NCBI RefSeq assembly: GCF_028736155.1
Contig: NZ_CP117879.1
Location: 2,728,001-2,792,000, forward strand
Reading direction: 5' to 3'
DNA length: 64,000 nucleotides
From: Flavobacterium sp. KACC 22763
GTDB taxonomy: Bacteria > Bacteroidota > Bacteroidia > Flavobacteriales > Flavobacteriaceae
Within the stretch, counting starts at the first letter, position 1, and each line of letters opens with the position of its first letter. Both the position numbers and the translations under genes were made by a program. The notes beneath the pieces were generated by a model, which searched no databases, was not told where the DNA came from, and saw only the letters and a program-made list of their open reading frames with translations. Below are positions 17,409-26,316 of this stretch, in pieces.

Positions 17409-17471
17409 AAACTACGCGCAAAGCTTTGACAAAGCTCTTACACTCCTCTCAACACAAATCAAAACCTTAAT

Positions 17472-19091
17472 ATGGCAAACTATAAAAAAATAACCAAAAT
17501 TGTTACCCCCATTTTAATCACGCTTTTCATTCTGGCAGCTTTTTTATTCTGGCCAATTAATACCTATGGAACCTTAATCAAAGAAAATCCAAAATTGGCA
17601 GAAGGAAAAAAAGAGTTTTTAGCTTCAAAACCTAAAGATTCTATTTCTGGAAAAAAGACCAATATCATTATCCTTCTGGCAGATGATTTAGGAAAATACG
17701 ATATTTCGCTCTACGGCGGAAAATCGACTCCAACTCCACAAATCGATTCGCTTGCCGCATCAGGCGCGACTTTTACAGACGGTTACGCCTCTGCATCAAT
17801 TTGTTCGCCATCAAGAGCGGGATTAATTACGGGAAGATATCAAGAACGTTTTGGGCATGAATATCAGCCGGGCGATCGCTATCCTAAAAACAATCTGGAA
17901 TATTATGCTTTTAATTATTTAATTGAAACAGACAATTGGAAATTGAATGACAAAATCGAATATCCAAATGATGCATCTATTGCAACGCAAGGGCTTCCAA
18001 AATCGGAAATCACTTTTGCAGATTTGGCAAAAAGACAAGGTTACAGCACAGGAATAATTGGAAAATGGCATTTAGGTCACAACAAAGGATTTTTCCCTTT
18101 AGACAGAGGTTTCGATTATCATTACGGATTTTATCAAGCTTTCTCGCTTTATGCGCCAGAAGATGATAATCCAGATATTATTAATCATCATCATAAAGAT
18201 TTTACCGACAAAACCATTTGGGGAAAAGGCCGAGTTGGAATTGGACAAATCCGTCGGGATACCACAATTATTGATGAAAAAGCCTATCTAACCGAAAAAT
18301 TTGCGGAAGAAGCAGAAGCTTTTATTGATAAAAATAAAAATAAGCCTTTCTTGCTTTATATTCCTTTTAATGCGCCTCATACGCCGTTTCAGGTTCGCAA
18401 AAAATATTACGATCGTTTCCCAAATGTTAAAGACGAGAACAAGCGTGTTTATTTTGCTATGATTAGCGCTTTGGATGATGCCATTGGAAGAATTCGCGAA
18501 AAAGTCAAAAAAGAAGGATTAGAGGATAATACTTTAATCATTTTTGCAAGTGACAATGGCGGTGCCGATTATACTTTTGCTACAACAAATGCTCCACTTA
18601 AAGGCGGGAAATTTTCTCATTTCGAAGGCGGAATCAATGTTCCTTTTGCACTTTCGTGGAAAGGAAAAATTAAACCTCATACAGTTTATAAACAGCCTGT
18701 AAGCACTTTAGATTTTTTTACAACCATTGCTGCTGCGATTGGTTCTGATTTACCAAAAGATAGAATTTATGATGGTGTTGATTTGGTTAAAACAGTAAAT
18801 GAAAATAAAGTAGCACACAAAGATTTATACTGGCGTTCTGGCGATGCAAAAGCCGTTCGAAGCGGCGATTGGAAATTAGTCATTAGCGGAAGAACGCATG
18901 AAAAATGGCTTTATAATCTTGCAAAAGATAAATCGGAAACTAAAGACCTCTCACAACTAAATCCTGAAAAAGTAAAAGAATTAGAAACAGCTTTGCAAAC
19001 TTGGGAAAAAGGCTTAATCAAACCGCTTTGGCCAAATTTAACCTATTATGAATTCGACTTTGGAAAACAAAAGTACTTTGTTGATTTGTAA
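17472..19091 (+). CDS. Type I sulfatase, N-terminally membrane-anchored (sulfatase 2)
   Basis: The protein has 539 residues. Residues about 9-29 (IVTPILITLFILAAFLFWPI) form one membrane anchor without a clear cleavage site, placing the enzyme on the periplasmic face. The formylglycine motif is CSPSRAGLITGR (Cys111), with LLADDLGKYD (68-77) as metal ligands and ASDNGGADY further on. The C-terminal part includes KAVRSGDWKLVISGR and YNLAKDKSETKDLS, typical of sulfatase C-terminal subdomains. It hydrolyses sulfate esters. The CxPSR variant and the anchor distinguish it from the CxPTR enzymes at 13357 and 20511, so substrate or location probably differs. Confidence 0.92.
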   Translation: MANYKKITKIVTPILITLFILAAFLFWPINTYGTLIKENPKLAEGKKEFLASKPKDSISGKKTNIIILLADDLGKYDISLYGGKSTPTPQIDSLAASGATFTDGYASASICSPSRAGLITGRYQERFGHEYQPGDRYPKNNLEYYAFNYLIETDNWKLNDKIEYPNDASIATQGLPKSEITFADLAKRQGYSTGIIGKWHLGHNKGFFPLDRGFDYHYGFYQAFSLYAPEDDNPDIINHHHKDFTDKTIWGKGRVGIGQIRRDTTIIDEKAYLTEKFAEEAEAFIDKNKNKPFLLYIPFNAPHTPFQVRKKYYDRFPNVKDENKRVYFAMISALDDAIGRIREKVKKEGLEDNTLIIFASDNGGADYTFATTNAPLKGGKFSHFEGGINVPFALSWKGKIKPHTVYKQPVSTLDFFTTIAAAIGSDLPKDRIYDGVDLVKTVNENKVAHKDLYWRSGDAKAVRSGDWKLVISGRTHEKWLYNLAKDKSETKDLSQLNPEKVKELETALQTWEKGLIKPLWPNLTYYEFDFGKQKYFVDL

Positions 19092-19105
19092 TAAAAGTAT
19101 TCTAC

Positions 19106-19176
19106 AAACCCGACAGGTTTTAAAAACCTGTCGGGTTTAATCCTAAAGATCAATTACCTCCAGCTAAAGCTGGAGG
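19106..19176. repeat. Two palindromic repeats, the first terminator-like
   Basis: A palindrome at 19106-19138 (arms AAACCCGACAGGTTTT and AAAACCTGTCGGGTTT) ends in a T-run and could terminate after sulfatase 2. A second, CCTCCAGC-taaa-GCTGGAGG, lies at 19157-19176. Both look like members of dispersed flavobacterial repeat families. Confidence 0.6.
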
Positions 19177-19217
19177 CAATTCAAATAATATTCTTAAAGA
19201 ATTTAATTCAACCCTTA

Positions 19218-20477
19218 ATGTCAACCTCAACAAAACAATTTAATCTTCACGAAGATTGGACCGTCGTTATTCTCGGTTTTCTAATCATCGGAATTTCTCT
19301 CTTTATTTTTCTGCCAGAAGTTCCCGTTTTCAAGTGGACAAACGGAACAGACTTAATAAATAATGTTTTCGAAATTAAAAACACTCAAACAATAGGTCTT
19401 CAATTCCTTTATTTTATTTCTATCGGAACAATTGGAACATTCTTAGTTGGAAAATCGGTTAAAAATTTCATTTTGGGATTTCCTATAATTTATTTCTTAA
19501 CGATAATTGCCTTAATCATTGCAGGAAATTCTGAGGTAAAAGCACTAAATCTAGAAGCAGTCATTTTCAGTTTGATAATTGGTTTAGCAATTGGTAATTT
19601 CTTTACACTTCCAGAATGGTTTCGTGCTGCTTTATCGACCGAATTATTTGTCAAAATCGGATTGGTTTTATTAGGAACCAGTGTTATTTTCTCTGATATT
19701 TTAAAAGCTGGCTCATTAGGATTAATTCAGGCTTTAATAGTGGTTTTGTCGGTTTGGTATTTTGCCTTCTGGCTTTGCAAGAAACTAAAAGTCGATGACG
19801 AATTAACCATGATGATTTCAAGTGCCGTTTCAATCTGTGGCGTTTCGGCGGCAATTGCAACTTCTGGCGCGATCAAAGGCGACTCAAAAAAATTATCTTA
19901 TGTAATCTCGATTGTTTTGGTTACCGCAATTCCAATGATGATTTTCATGCCTATTATTGCTAAATATTTTAATTTCCCAGAAGAGGTAACTGGTGCTTGG
20001 CTTGGAGGAAGCATTGATACTTCTGGTGCAGTTGTGGCTTCTGGAACTTTGGTTGGAGAAACAGCACTAAAAATTAGTACAATTGTAAAATTTTCGCAAA
20101 ATGTACTATTAGGATTAGCCGCTTTTGCTATTTCAATTTATTGGACTTACACACATAACAATTCCTCTGAAGCAATATCTAAACCGACTTTAAAAGTCAT
20201 TTGGGAACGTTTTCCTAAATTTGTTATCGGTTTTATTTTAGCCTCTATCCTATTTTCTTTTTTTATAAGCCCAGAAGTTCGAGATACTGTCAAGGACAAT
20301 CTGAAAAACCTACAAGGAGTTTGGTTTGCATTAGCTTTTACAAGTATAGGCTTAGAAACCAATTTTAAAGATTTACTTCAAAACAATAGCAGGAAACCTT
20401 TATTCGCCTTCTTAATTGCACAATTATTCAATATTATTATTACCCTTTTCATTGCTTTTTTACTTTTCAATAAATAA
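19218..20477 (+). CDS. YeiH/TauZ-family membrane permease (UPF0324, putative sulfate exporter)
   Basis: This 419-residue protein has about 10-11 membrane segments. It has the conserved family features GLAIGNFF, SICGVSAAIATSGAI (central helix with Ser/Gly/Ala motif) and SIDTSGAVVASGTLVGETAL. Relatives were named putative sulfate exporters because they sit with taurine- and sulfonate-degradation genes, though direct transport proof is thin. Its position between two sulfatases fits export of excess sulfate or sulfite produced when organosulfates are used. It starts 126 bp after sulfatase 2, beyond two palindromic repeats. Confidence 0.85.
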   Translation: MSTSTKQFNLHEDWTVVILGFLIIGISLFIFLPEVPVFKWTNGTDLINNVFEIKNTQTIGLQFLYFISIGTIGTFLVGKSVKNFILGFPIIYFLTIIALIIAGNSEVKALNLEAVIFSLIIGLAIGNFFTLPEWFRAALSTELFVKIGLVLLGTSVIFSDILKAGSLGLIQALIVVLSVWYFAFWLCKKLKVDDELTMMISSAVSICGVSAAIATSGAIKGDSKKLSYVISIVLVTAIPMMIFMPIIAKYFNFPEEVTGAWLGGSIDTSGAVVASGTLVGETALKISTIVKFSQNVLLGLAAFAISIYWTYTHNNSSEAISKPTLKVIWERFPKFVIGFILASILFSFFISPEVRDTVKDNLKNLQGVWFALAFTSIGLETNFKDLLQNNSRKPLFAFLIAQLFNIIITLFIAFLLFNK

Positions 20478-20510
20478 AAAACCAATGAAAATTAACAACA
20501 AAACAATACC

Positions 20511-22166
20511 ATGAATACCAAACTAAAAAACATTTTACTGTCTTTTCTTGCGTCTGGAACGGTTGGTTTTTACCCATCGAATGCACAGAATAATTCATCA
20601 AAACCAAATATCATTTTGATTATGGTAGACGATATGGGATATTCAGATTTAGGAAATTACGGCTCCGAAATTAGCACTCCAAATCTAGATCGATTGGCAA
20701 AAGAAGGAACACGCCTTCGCGAATTTTACAATAATTCCATCTGCGCGCCCACAAGAGCTTCTTTATTAACTGGACAATATCAGCATAAAGCTGGAGTTGG
20801 TTTTTTTGATGTTAATCTGGGTTTGCCAGCGTATCAAGGTTATTTAAACAAAGAATCTCTGACATTAGGTGAAGTTTTTCGCTCAGGCGGATATAGCACG
20901 CTTTTATCAGGAAAATGGCATGTTGGTTCTGAAGATCAAGCACAATGGCCTAACCAAAGAGGTTTTGATAAATTTTATGGTATCTTAAAAGGAGCTTCTA
21001 ATTATTTTGACACCAAGCCTTTGCCTTTTGGAAAAACACCTTATCCCGTGAAATTAATTCGTAATAACGAAGAGCTTCATCCAAAAGATGATTCTTATTA
21101 TTTTACAGATGAAATTGGCAATAATGCGGTCACTTTCTTAGAGGAACAAAACAAAGAAAACAAACCTTTCTTTTTGTATTTGGCTTTTACAGCTCCGCAT
21201 TGGCCATTACAGGCAAAACCAGTTGATATTGCAAAATATAGAGGCAAATTTGATCAAGGCTGGGATGTTTTAAGAGAAAAACGAATTGAGAAATTAAAAG
21301 CTAATGGCATCCTGCCCGCAAATCAAACTGTTTCGGCAAGAGATCCTGAAGTTCCAGAATGGAGCAAACTGACTTATGATGAGAAGCAATTCTGGAAAGC
21401 AAAAATGGAAGTCTATGCTGCAATGGTTGACAATATGGATCAAAACGTGGGTAAAGTTTTGAATAAGCTAAAAGAACTGAAAAAGGATAAAAACACACTA
21501 ATTATTTTTATTTCTGATAATGGCGCTCAAGGCGGATTTAATACCTACAATCCGTTAGGGAGAGGTTTGGTTCGAAATGATGGTCCTGTAGGTTCTTCCG
21601 GTTCTTTTGATTACCAAGAACAAAATTGGGCGTATTTATCGAATACACCTTTGCAGGATTATAAAAACAATATGCACGAAGGCGGATTCAGTTCTCCATT
21701 TATTGCTTGGTATCCATCCAAAATTAAAGCAGGAAGAATCGATAAAGGAACTGGACATATTATTGATCTTGCTCCTACTTTTTACGAATTGACTGGAATT
21801 GAATATCCTAAAACTTTAAATGGAGTAACTTCTAATCCGCTTCCTGGAAAAAGTTTATTGCCTGTATTATTTGACAATGCTTCAGAAGTAAACCGTGGCG
21901 CGCCTTTATTTTGGGAAAGAGCTGGAAACAGAGCCGTTCGTGAAGGCAAATGGAAATTGGTTTCAATTTATCCATCTTACCAATGGGAACTTTATGATCT
22001 TGAAACAGACCGAGGAGAAACTACAAATGTGGCAGCTCAAAATCCTGGAATTGTAAATGATCTTTCGGCAAAATACTTTGACTGGGCAGATAAAACAGGA
22101 GTTGTAGAATACAGCAAATTCAAACAAAAAGGAGAATTGATTCCTGGTGCTGCTCCAAAAAAATAA
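20511..22166 (+). CDS. Type I arylsulfatase, secreted (sulfatase 3)
   Basis: This 551-residue protein has a signal peptide to about residue 26 (YPSNAQ). The formylglycine site is CAPTRASLLTGQ (Cys78), with metal ligands IMVDDMGYSDLG (37-48), GKWHVG and ISDNGAQGG further on. The C-terminus has NRAVREGKWKLVSIYPSYQWELYDLETDRGETTNV, the usual sulfatase C-terminal strand region. It hydrolyses sulfate esters in the periplasm. It follows the YeiH permease by 33 bp. It is the last gene of the sulfur locus, which closes with the hairpins at 22198-22278. Confidence 0.92.
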   Translation: MNTKLKNILLSFLASGTVGFYPSNAQNNSSKPNIILIMVDDMGYSDLGNYGSEISTPNLDRLAKEGTRLREFYNNSICAPTRASLLTGQYQHKAGVGFFDVNLGLPAYQGYLNKESLTLGEVFRSGGYSTLLSGKWHVGSEDQAQWPNQRGFDKFYGILKGASNYFDTKPLPFGKTPYPVKLIRNNEELHPKDDSYYFTDEIGNNAVTFLEEQNKENKPFFLYLAFTAPHWPLQAKPVDIAKYRGKFDQGWDVLREKRIEKLKANGILPANQTVSARDPEVPEWSKLTYDEKQFWKAKMEVYAAMVDNMDQNVGKVLNKLKELKKDKNTLIIFISDNGAQGGFNTYNPLGRGLVRNDGPVGSSGSFDYQEQNWAYLSNTPLQDYKNNMHEGGFSSPFIAWYPSKIKAGRIDKGTGHIIDLAPTFYELTGIEYPKTLNGVTSNPLPGKSLLPVLFDNASEVNRGAPLFWERAGNRAVREGKWKLVSIYPSYQWELYDLETDRGETTNVAAQNPGIVNDLSAKYFDWADKTGVVEYSKFKQKGELIPGAAPKK

Positions 22167-22197
22167 TTACTTTTTTGATATTTTAGTAATTATAACA

Positions 22198-22278
22198 AAA
22201 AGCGATTGTTACTGTAACAGTCGCTTTTTAAAACAAAAATGGTCTACAAAAAAAGCAGCAAGTAATTTGCTGCTTTTT
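22198..22278. terminator. Two bidirectional terminators between sulfatase 3 and rocD
   Basis: Two hairpins with A-run and T-run flanks: AAAAAGCGA...TCGCTTTTT (22198-22230, inner arms TGTTAC/GTAACA) and AAAAAGCAGCA...TGCTGCTTTTT (22251-22278). They can end transcription from both converging genes. Confidence 0.8.
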
Positions 22279-22300
22279 ATTTTTAAATTATTAGAAAGAA

Positions 22301-23551
22301 TTATTTAAACTCATTCAAAGATTTCTCGATAATCTCCAGACATTCTTTAATCTGCTCTTCGGTCATTACCAAAGGCGGTGCCAATCTAATTTTATTTCCG
22401 TGAGTTGGTTTTGCCAATAATCCGTTGTCTCTAAATTTCAAGCAGATTTCCCAAGCCAAATCAGATTCTTCATCTGTATTAATTACAATTGCATTCAAAA
22501 GACCTTTTCCGCGAACTAGCGTAATTAAATTATTTTTTTCAGCGATTTTATTTAATCCGTCTCTTAAAATAACTCCTAAACGCTCTGCGTTTTCAGCCAG
22601 TTTTTCGTCTTTAATAACCTCAAGAGCTGCAATGGCAACAGCCGCGGCAACAGGATTTCCTCCAAAAGTAGATCCGTGCTGTCCTGGTTTAATCACATTC
22701 ATGATTTCGTCATTACATAAAACTGCCGAAACTGGATAAACTCCGCCAGAAATGGCTTTTCCTAAAATTAAAACATCAGGCTGTACATTTTCATGATGAA
22801 CTGCCAATAATTTTCCTGTACGTGCAATTCCTGTCTGAACTTCATCTGCAATAAAAAGTACATTGTGCTTTTCGCAAAGTGCCTTCGCTTTCGCTAAATA
22901 ACCTTCAGAAGGAACATAAACTCCTGCCTCACCCTGAATTGGTTCAACTAAAAATCCAGCGATATTTTTTGATGAATTTAAAGCCTTTTCAAGCGCTTCA
23001 AGATTATCATATTCAATTTTAATGAAACCATCTGTAAAAGGTCCGAAGTTTTTGCGTGCTGTTTCATCATTTGAAAATGAAATGATAGTGGTAGTTCTTC
23101 CGTGAAAATTATTCTCACAAACGATGATTTGCGCTTGATTTTCTGGAATTCCTTTTACTTCATACGCCCATTTTCTTGAAATTTTTAAAGCTGTTTCAAC
23201 TGCTTCAGCACCTGTATTCATTGGAAGAACTTTATCGAAACCAAAATATTTCGTTACATATTCTTCGTAATTTCCTAATTTATCGTTGTAAAAAGCACGA
23301 GAAGTCAAAGTCAGTTTTTGTGCCTGCTCAATCATTGCATTCACAATTTTTGGATGGCAATGACCTTGATTTACTGCTGAATAAGCAGACAAAAAATCAT
23401 AATATTTTTTACCGTCAACATCCCAAACATATACGCCTTCTCCACGTTCTAAAACTACAGGAAGCGGATGATAATTATGAGCTCCATATTTGTTTTCTTT
23501 TTCAATCAAATTTTCTGATTTTGACGAAAGTGTTTTTTCTGTACTTATCAT
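22301..23551 (-). CDS. rocD: Ornithine-oxo-acid transaminase
   Basis: This 416-residue class III PLP aminotransferase matches the usual family length. Visible features are the Schiff-base lysine K265 ([10 protein letters not shown]), the PLP-binding Asp236 ([13 protein letters not shown]), the substrate-end motif GHCHPKI, and FHGRTT. It converts ornithine and 2-oxoglutarate to glutamate-5-semialdehyde and glutamate in arginine/ornithine catabolism. It is transcribed divergently from an Lrp/AsnC regulator at 23945, its probable controller. Promoter at 23571-23599. Confidence 0.93.
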   Translation of the reverse strand: MISTEKTLSSKSENLIEKENKYGAHNYHPLPVVLERGEGVYVWDVDGKKYYDFLSAYSAVNQGHCHPKIVNAMIEQAQKLTLTSRAFYNDKLGNYEEYVTKYFGFDKVLPMNTGAEAVETALKISRKWAYEVKGIPENQAQIIVCENNFHGRTTTIISFSNDETARKNFGPFTDGFIKIEYDNLEALEKALNSSKNIAGFLVEPIQGEAGVYVPSEGYLAKAKALCEKHNVLFIADEVQTGIARTGKLLAVHHENVQPDVLILGKAISGGVYPVSAVLCNDEIMNVIKPGQHGSTFGGNPVAAAVAIAALEVIKDEKLAENAERLGVILRDGLNKIAEKNNLITLVRGKGLLNAIVINTDEESDLAWEICLKFRDNGLLAKPTHGNKIRLAPPLVMTEEQIKECLEIIEKSLNEFK

Positions 23552-23570
23552 AATATGCTTTTTATTTTTA

Positions 23571-23599
23571 CAAAAATATCAAAATTTAATTAATAACAA
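23571..23599 (-). promoter_or_regulatory. rocD promoter
   Basis: On the minus strand TTG (23599-23597), an 18-bp spacer and TATTTTTG (23578-23571) match the Bacteroidota promoter consensus. The rocD ATG begins at 23551, so the leader is only about 10-15 nt. Confidence 0.6.
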
Positions 23600-23768
23600 T
23601 CCATAAAAACTGTTTTTGACTTAAAAATAACAAAATAAAAGTCAAAACTTAAATTTAAGCAGCGTAAAAAAAGCATATTTATTTTTTGAGAAATGAAATT
23701 AGAAGTTTAATTATTAAAAAAAAGAACTACTTTTATGAATTCGGAAATATTGATAATTACAGAACGTA

Positions 23769-23902
23769 ATGTAGTCCCTACGGGACAAAATTATATTTGA
23801 AATTGCCTACCAATATTTAACCTCTACGAGATTATTCCGTTAGGAATAAAATATTGGTAAAATTATAAGGTCATAATTAAGAATGTTCCGTAGGAACTAC
23901 AT
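23769..23902. repeat. Nested inverted-repeat element between rocD and lrp
   Basis: Outer arms ATGTAGTCCCTACGGGAC (from 23769) and GTTCCGTAGGAACTACAT (23885-23902) enclose inner arms TACCAATATTT (23808-23818) and AAATATTGGTA (23849-23859). Elements with this CCTACGG...CCGTAGG and CCAATATT...AATATTGG layout are common between genes in Flavobacteriia. It fills most of the 393-bp gap; apart from it and the rocD promoter nothing else was seen there. Confidence 0.7.
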
Positions 23903-23944
23903 ACATTCACTAAGCAACAATAAAACAGTTAATAATTTAAATTA

Positions 23945-24397
23945 ATGGATATATTAGACGAATTTGATATTAGTATTCTTAAAGAATTAGAAAAAGACGG
24001 AAGAATGGCCTTTTCTGCAATCGCTACTAATCTGAAAATATCAAATACCATGGTGCATCAGCGTATTAACAGAATGATCGAACAAGGTGTAATTGGCGGG
24101 ATTAAACCCATTATTCAGGAAAAGAAAATAGGCTACGACTGGGCATCTTTTACTGGACTCACATTAAACAAAGATTCTGATTCTGAACGAATTATTGAAG
24201 CACTTAAAGAAATTCCAGAGATTACAGAATGTTATTATGTGACGGGTTCGTTTACTTTATACATTAAAATCATTGCCAAAAATCACGAACATATGCGTCG
24301 TATTCTTTATGAAAAAATTGATGGAATTCCAGGTATTGACAAAACCGATTCGATTGTAGAATTGGGCTGCGCTTTTAAACGAAACATATCCTTATAA
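23945..24397 (+). CDS. Lrp/AsnC family transcriptional regulator
   Basis: The protein has 150 residues: N-terminal winged HTH (about 1-60; MDILDEFDISILKELEKDGR, LKISNTMVHQRINRMIEQGVI) and a C-terminal RAM ligand-binding domain (about 68-140) with the family phrase ITECYYVTGSFTLYIKI. Such proteins sense amino acids as octamers. Its divergence from rocD makes ornithine/arginine catabolism the likely target. The start ATG at 23945 gives the standard family N-terminus. Confidence 0.9.
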   Translation: MDILDEFDISILKELEKDGRMAFSAIATNLKISNTMVHQRINRMIEQGVIGGIKPIIQEKKIGYDWASFTGLTLNKDSDSERIIEALKEIPEITECYYVTGSFTLYIKIIAKNHEHMRRILYEKIDGIPGIDKTDSIVELGCAFKRNISL

Positions 24398-24429
24398 AAA
24401 GAAAATATTCTTTTAAAATATCGGTTATA

Positions 24430-24462
24430 AACCTCACAAGAATTTACTTGTGAGGTTTTTTT
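24430..24462 (+). terminator. Rho-independent terminator after the Lrp gene
   Basis: AACCTCACAAG (24430-24440), a 6-nt loop, CTTGTGAGGTT (24447-24457) and a run of T to 24462. Confidence 0.85.
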
Positions 24463-24504
24463 GTAACATAATATTTCTGATATTTGTTAAAAATTGAAGA
24501 AATC

Positions 24505-25278
24505 ATGAAAAACTCGATAATCATTTTATTCAGTGCAATCTTATTTTCTAATCTCATGAATGCGCAATTAAAACCAATAAAATATACTGAAGGAAGCCAA
24601 CAGCTAAATGGCTTATTTATAAAATCTGCTAAAAAAAGCAGCAACAACCCCGGAATCTTACTTTTACCAGCGTGGCTCGGAATTGATAACGCTTCTAAAG
24701 GAATCGCAGAAGAACTATCTAAACTGGGTTACCATGTTTTTATCGCAGACATTTACGGAGAAGGAAATTATCCTAAAAATACTGGTGAAGCAGGAAAACA
24801 AGCTGGATATTACAAAACTAATTTTGAAGCTTATCAAAAACGTATTGATATAGCCCTACATGAACTAATTAAATTAGGCGCTAATAAAGATAATATTGTT
24901 GCTATTGGCTACTGCTTTGGCGGAACTGGAGTTTTGGAAGCCGCAAGAGGCCATTTGAATGTAAAAGGAATAGCTTCATTTCATGGCGGTTTAGGAAAAG
25001 ATGCCAGCAGAAAGAATGAGCCAATTTCTGCAAAAGTCCTTATTTGCCATGGCGCCGATGATCCTTTTGTTTCTAAAGAAGAAATCGCAGCATGCCAACA
25101 GGAAATGCGTGATGGTAAAGCAGACTGGCAAATGATTTATTATGCAAATTCGGTTCACTCTTTTACAAATCCTGAAGCGGGAAGTGATAATTCTAAAGGT
25201 GCGGCATATAATGCTGTTGCTGCAAAACGATCTTTTGATCACTTACAGCTTTTCTTAAATGAAGTTTTGAAAAAATAA
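24505..25278 (+). CDS. Dienelactone hydrolase family protein, exported
   Basis: This 257-residue alpha/beta hydrolase is read from the ATG at 24505, which begins a good signal peptide (MKNSIIILFSAILFSNLMNAQ). A TTG at 24484 in frame would add seven polar residues and is unlikely. The catalytic triad of the DLH family is visible: nucleophile Cys in AIGYCFGGTG, Asp in CHGADDPFV, His in NSVHSFTNPEAG. It probably hydrolyses ester or lactone bonds in the periplasm; the substrate is unknown. Upstream is the terminator of the Lrp gene, so it has its own promoter, which I could not locate. Confidence 0.85.
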   Translation: MKNSIIILFSAILFSNLMNAQLKPIKYTEGSQQLNGLFIKSAKKSSNNPGILLLPAWLGIDNASKGIAEELSKLGYHVFIADIYGEGNYPKNTGEAGKQAGYYKTNFEAYQKRIDIALHELIKLGANKDNIVAIGYCFGGTGVLEAARGHLNVKGIASFHGGLGKDASRKNEPISAKVLICHGADDPFVSKEEIAACQQEMRDGKADWQMIYYANSVHSFTNPEAGSDNSKGAAYNAVAAKRSFDHLQLFLNEVLKK

Positions 25279-25332
25279 TTTCTAAAAACAAATACCTAAA
25301 AACTACCAAAACAAATCAATTAACATAAACCA

Positions 25333-26307
25333 ATGTCACATAATAAAATTAGAGAAGACAAAACTTGTCTAAACTGCAGGCATGTTGTGGAACAAAAATT
25401 CTGCCCAAATTGCGGGCAAGAAAACAGCGATAGCCGAAAAACTTTTCATCATTTATTTGTTCATTTCTTTGAAGATTTGACGCATTATGAAAATGCTTTT
25501 TGGAAAACAATAAAAAATTTACTGTTTAAGCCTTCAACGCTTACAAAAGAATATCTTTCAGGAAAACGTTTGTCTTATTTAGCCCCTGTCCGATTATATA
25601 TTTTTATCAGTTTTATTACTTTTTTATTAATTGCGATGTTTCCAAACAATGTCGGTGAAAAAATTGATAAAAGTGAAGAAGCACTGAACAAAGAAATATC
25701 TAAAGCTACTGATAGCTTAAGCATAAGCAGAAAAGACGACAAAAAGTACTTTCATTTTAAAACGATGAAAGAGATAGACTCGATTCAAAAATATGGAAAA
25801 GAAAACGAGAAGTTGAATGCTTCTTCGTATTGGTTTACTGAAAAAGCAATACATGTTACCGAAAAATACACTAAAAAAGAGATTTATGAAAAATTTGTCG
25901 AATCGTTCTTTCACAATCTTCCTAAAATCCTCTTTATAATTATGCCGTTTTTTGCTTTTTTCTTGTGGCTCTTTCACAATAAAAAAAGATGGTATTATTT
26001 TGATCATGGAATTTTCACACTCCACTATTTTTCTTTCCTACTGCTAATTTTTCTCATCATGTTTATTATAGACAGATTAATTGGTCTTTTTGGAGAAGAT
26101 AGCCCGTTGTCTTTCATATCATCAATTACAACATTTGTAGGAACAATTTGGATGTGCTATTATTTCTATCCAGCGCATCATCGTTTTTATGGCGAGTCAA
26201 GAATAGTATCTTTTATCAAAAGTTTTTTCTTGTTTATAATAAACTCACTTTTTATCCTATTTTTACTGACTTTATACGTTCTTTACACATTTATTAATTT
26301 ACACTAA
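25333..26307 (+). CDS. DUF3667 family membrane protein with zinc ribbon
   Basis: The protein has 324 residues. The N-terminus carries a zinc ribbon (Cys12, Cys15, Cys24, Cys27; CLNC and CPNC), then the family phrase FHHLFVHFFEDLTHYENAFW, and four or five membrane segments (about 88-105, 198-215, 235-258, 262-285, 298-320). A charged stretch of about 90 residues lies between segments one and two. It is a flavobacterial family of unknown function. It precedes the M28 peptidase by only 9 bp, so the two are probably cotranscribed. Confidence 0.85.
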   Translation: MSHNKIREDKTCLNCRHVVEQKFCPNCGQENSDSRKTFHHLFVHFFEDLTHYENAFWKTIKNLLFKPSTLTKEYLSGKRLSYLAPVRLYIFISFITFLLIAMFPNNVGEKIDKSEEALNKEISKATDSLSISRKDDKKYFHFKTMKEIDSIQKYGKENEKLNASSYWFTEKAIHVTEKYTKKEIYEKFVESFFHNLPKILFIIMPFFAFFLWLFHNKKRWYYFDHGIFTLHYFSFLLLIFLIMFIIDRLIGLFGEDSPLSFISSITTFVGTIWMCYYFYPAHHRFYGESRIVSFIKSFFLFIINSLFILFLLTLYVLYTFINLH

Positions 26308-26316
26308 CCATAAGAA

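Noticed and set aside
17254..17493. A 79-codon plus-strand frame overlapping the end of the rhodanese-thioredoxin gene
   Set aside because: It runs through the MITE-like repeat copy and into the next gene; an artefact of repeat DNA.
8541..22166. Sulfated-polysaccharide utilisation locus
   Set aside because: SusCD and sulfatases fit, but there is no glycoside hydrolase, polysaccharide lyase or carbohydrate sensor; a sulfur-acquisition role fits better.
24484..24504. TTG start upstream of the dienelactone hydrolase
   Set aside because: It would place seven polar residues before a good signal peptide; ATG at 24505 is preferred.
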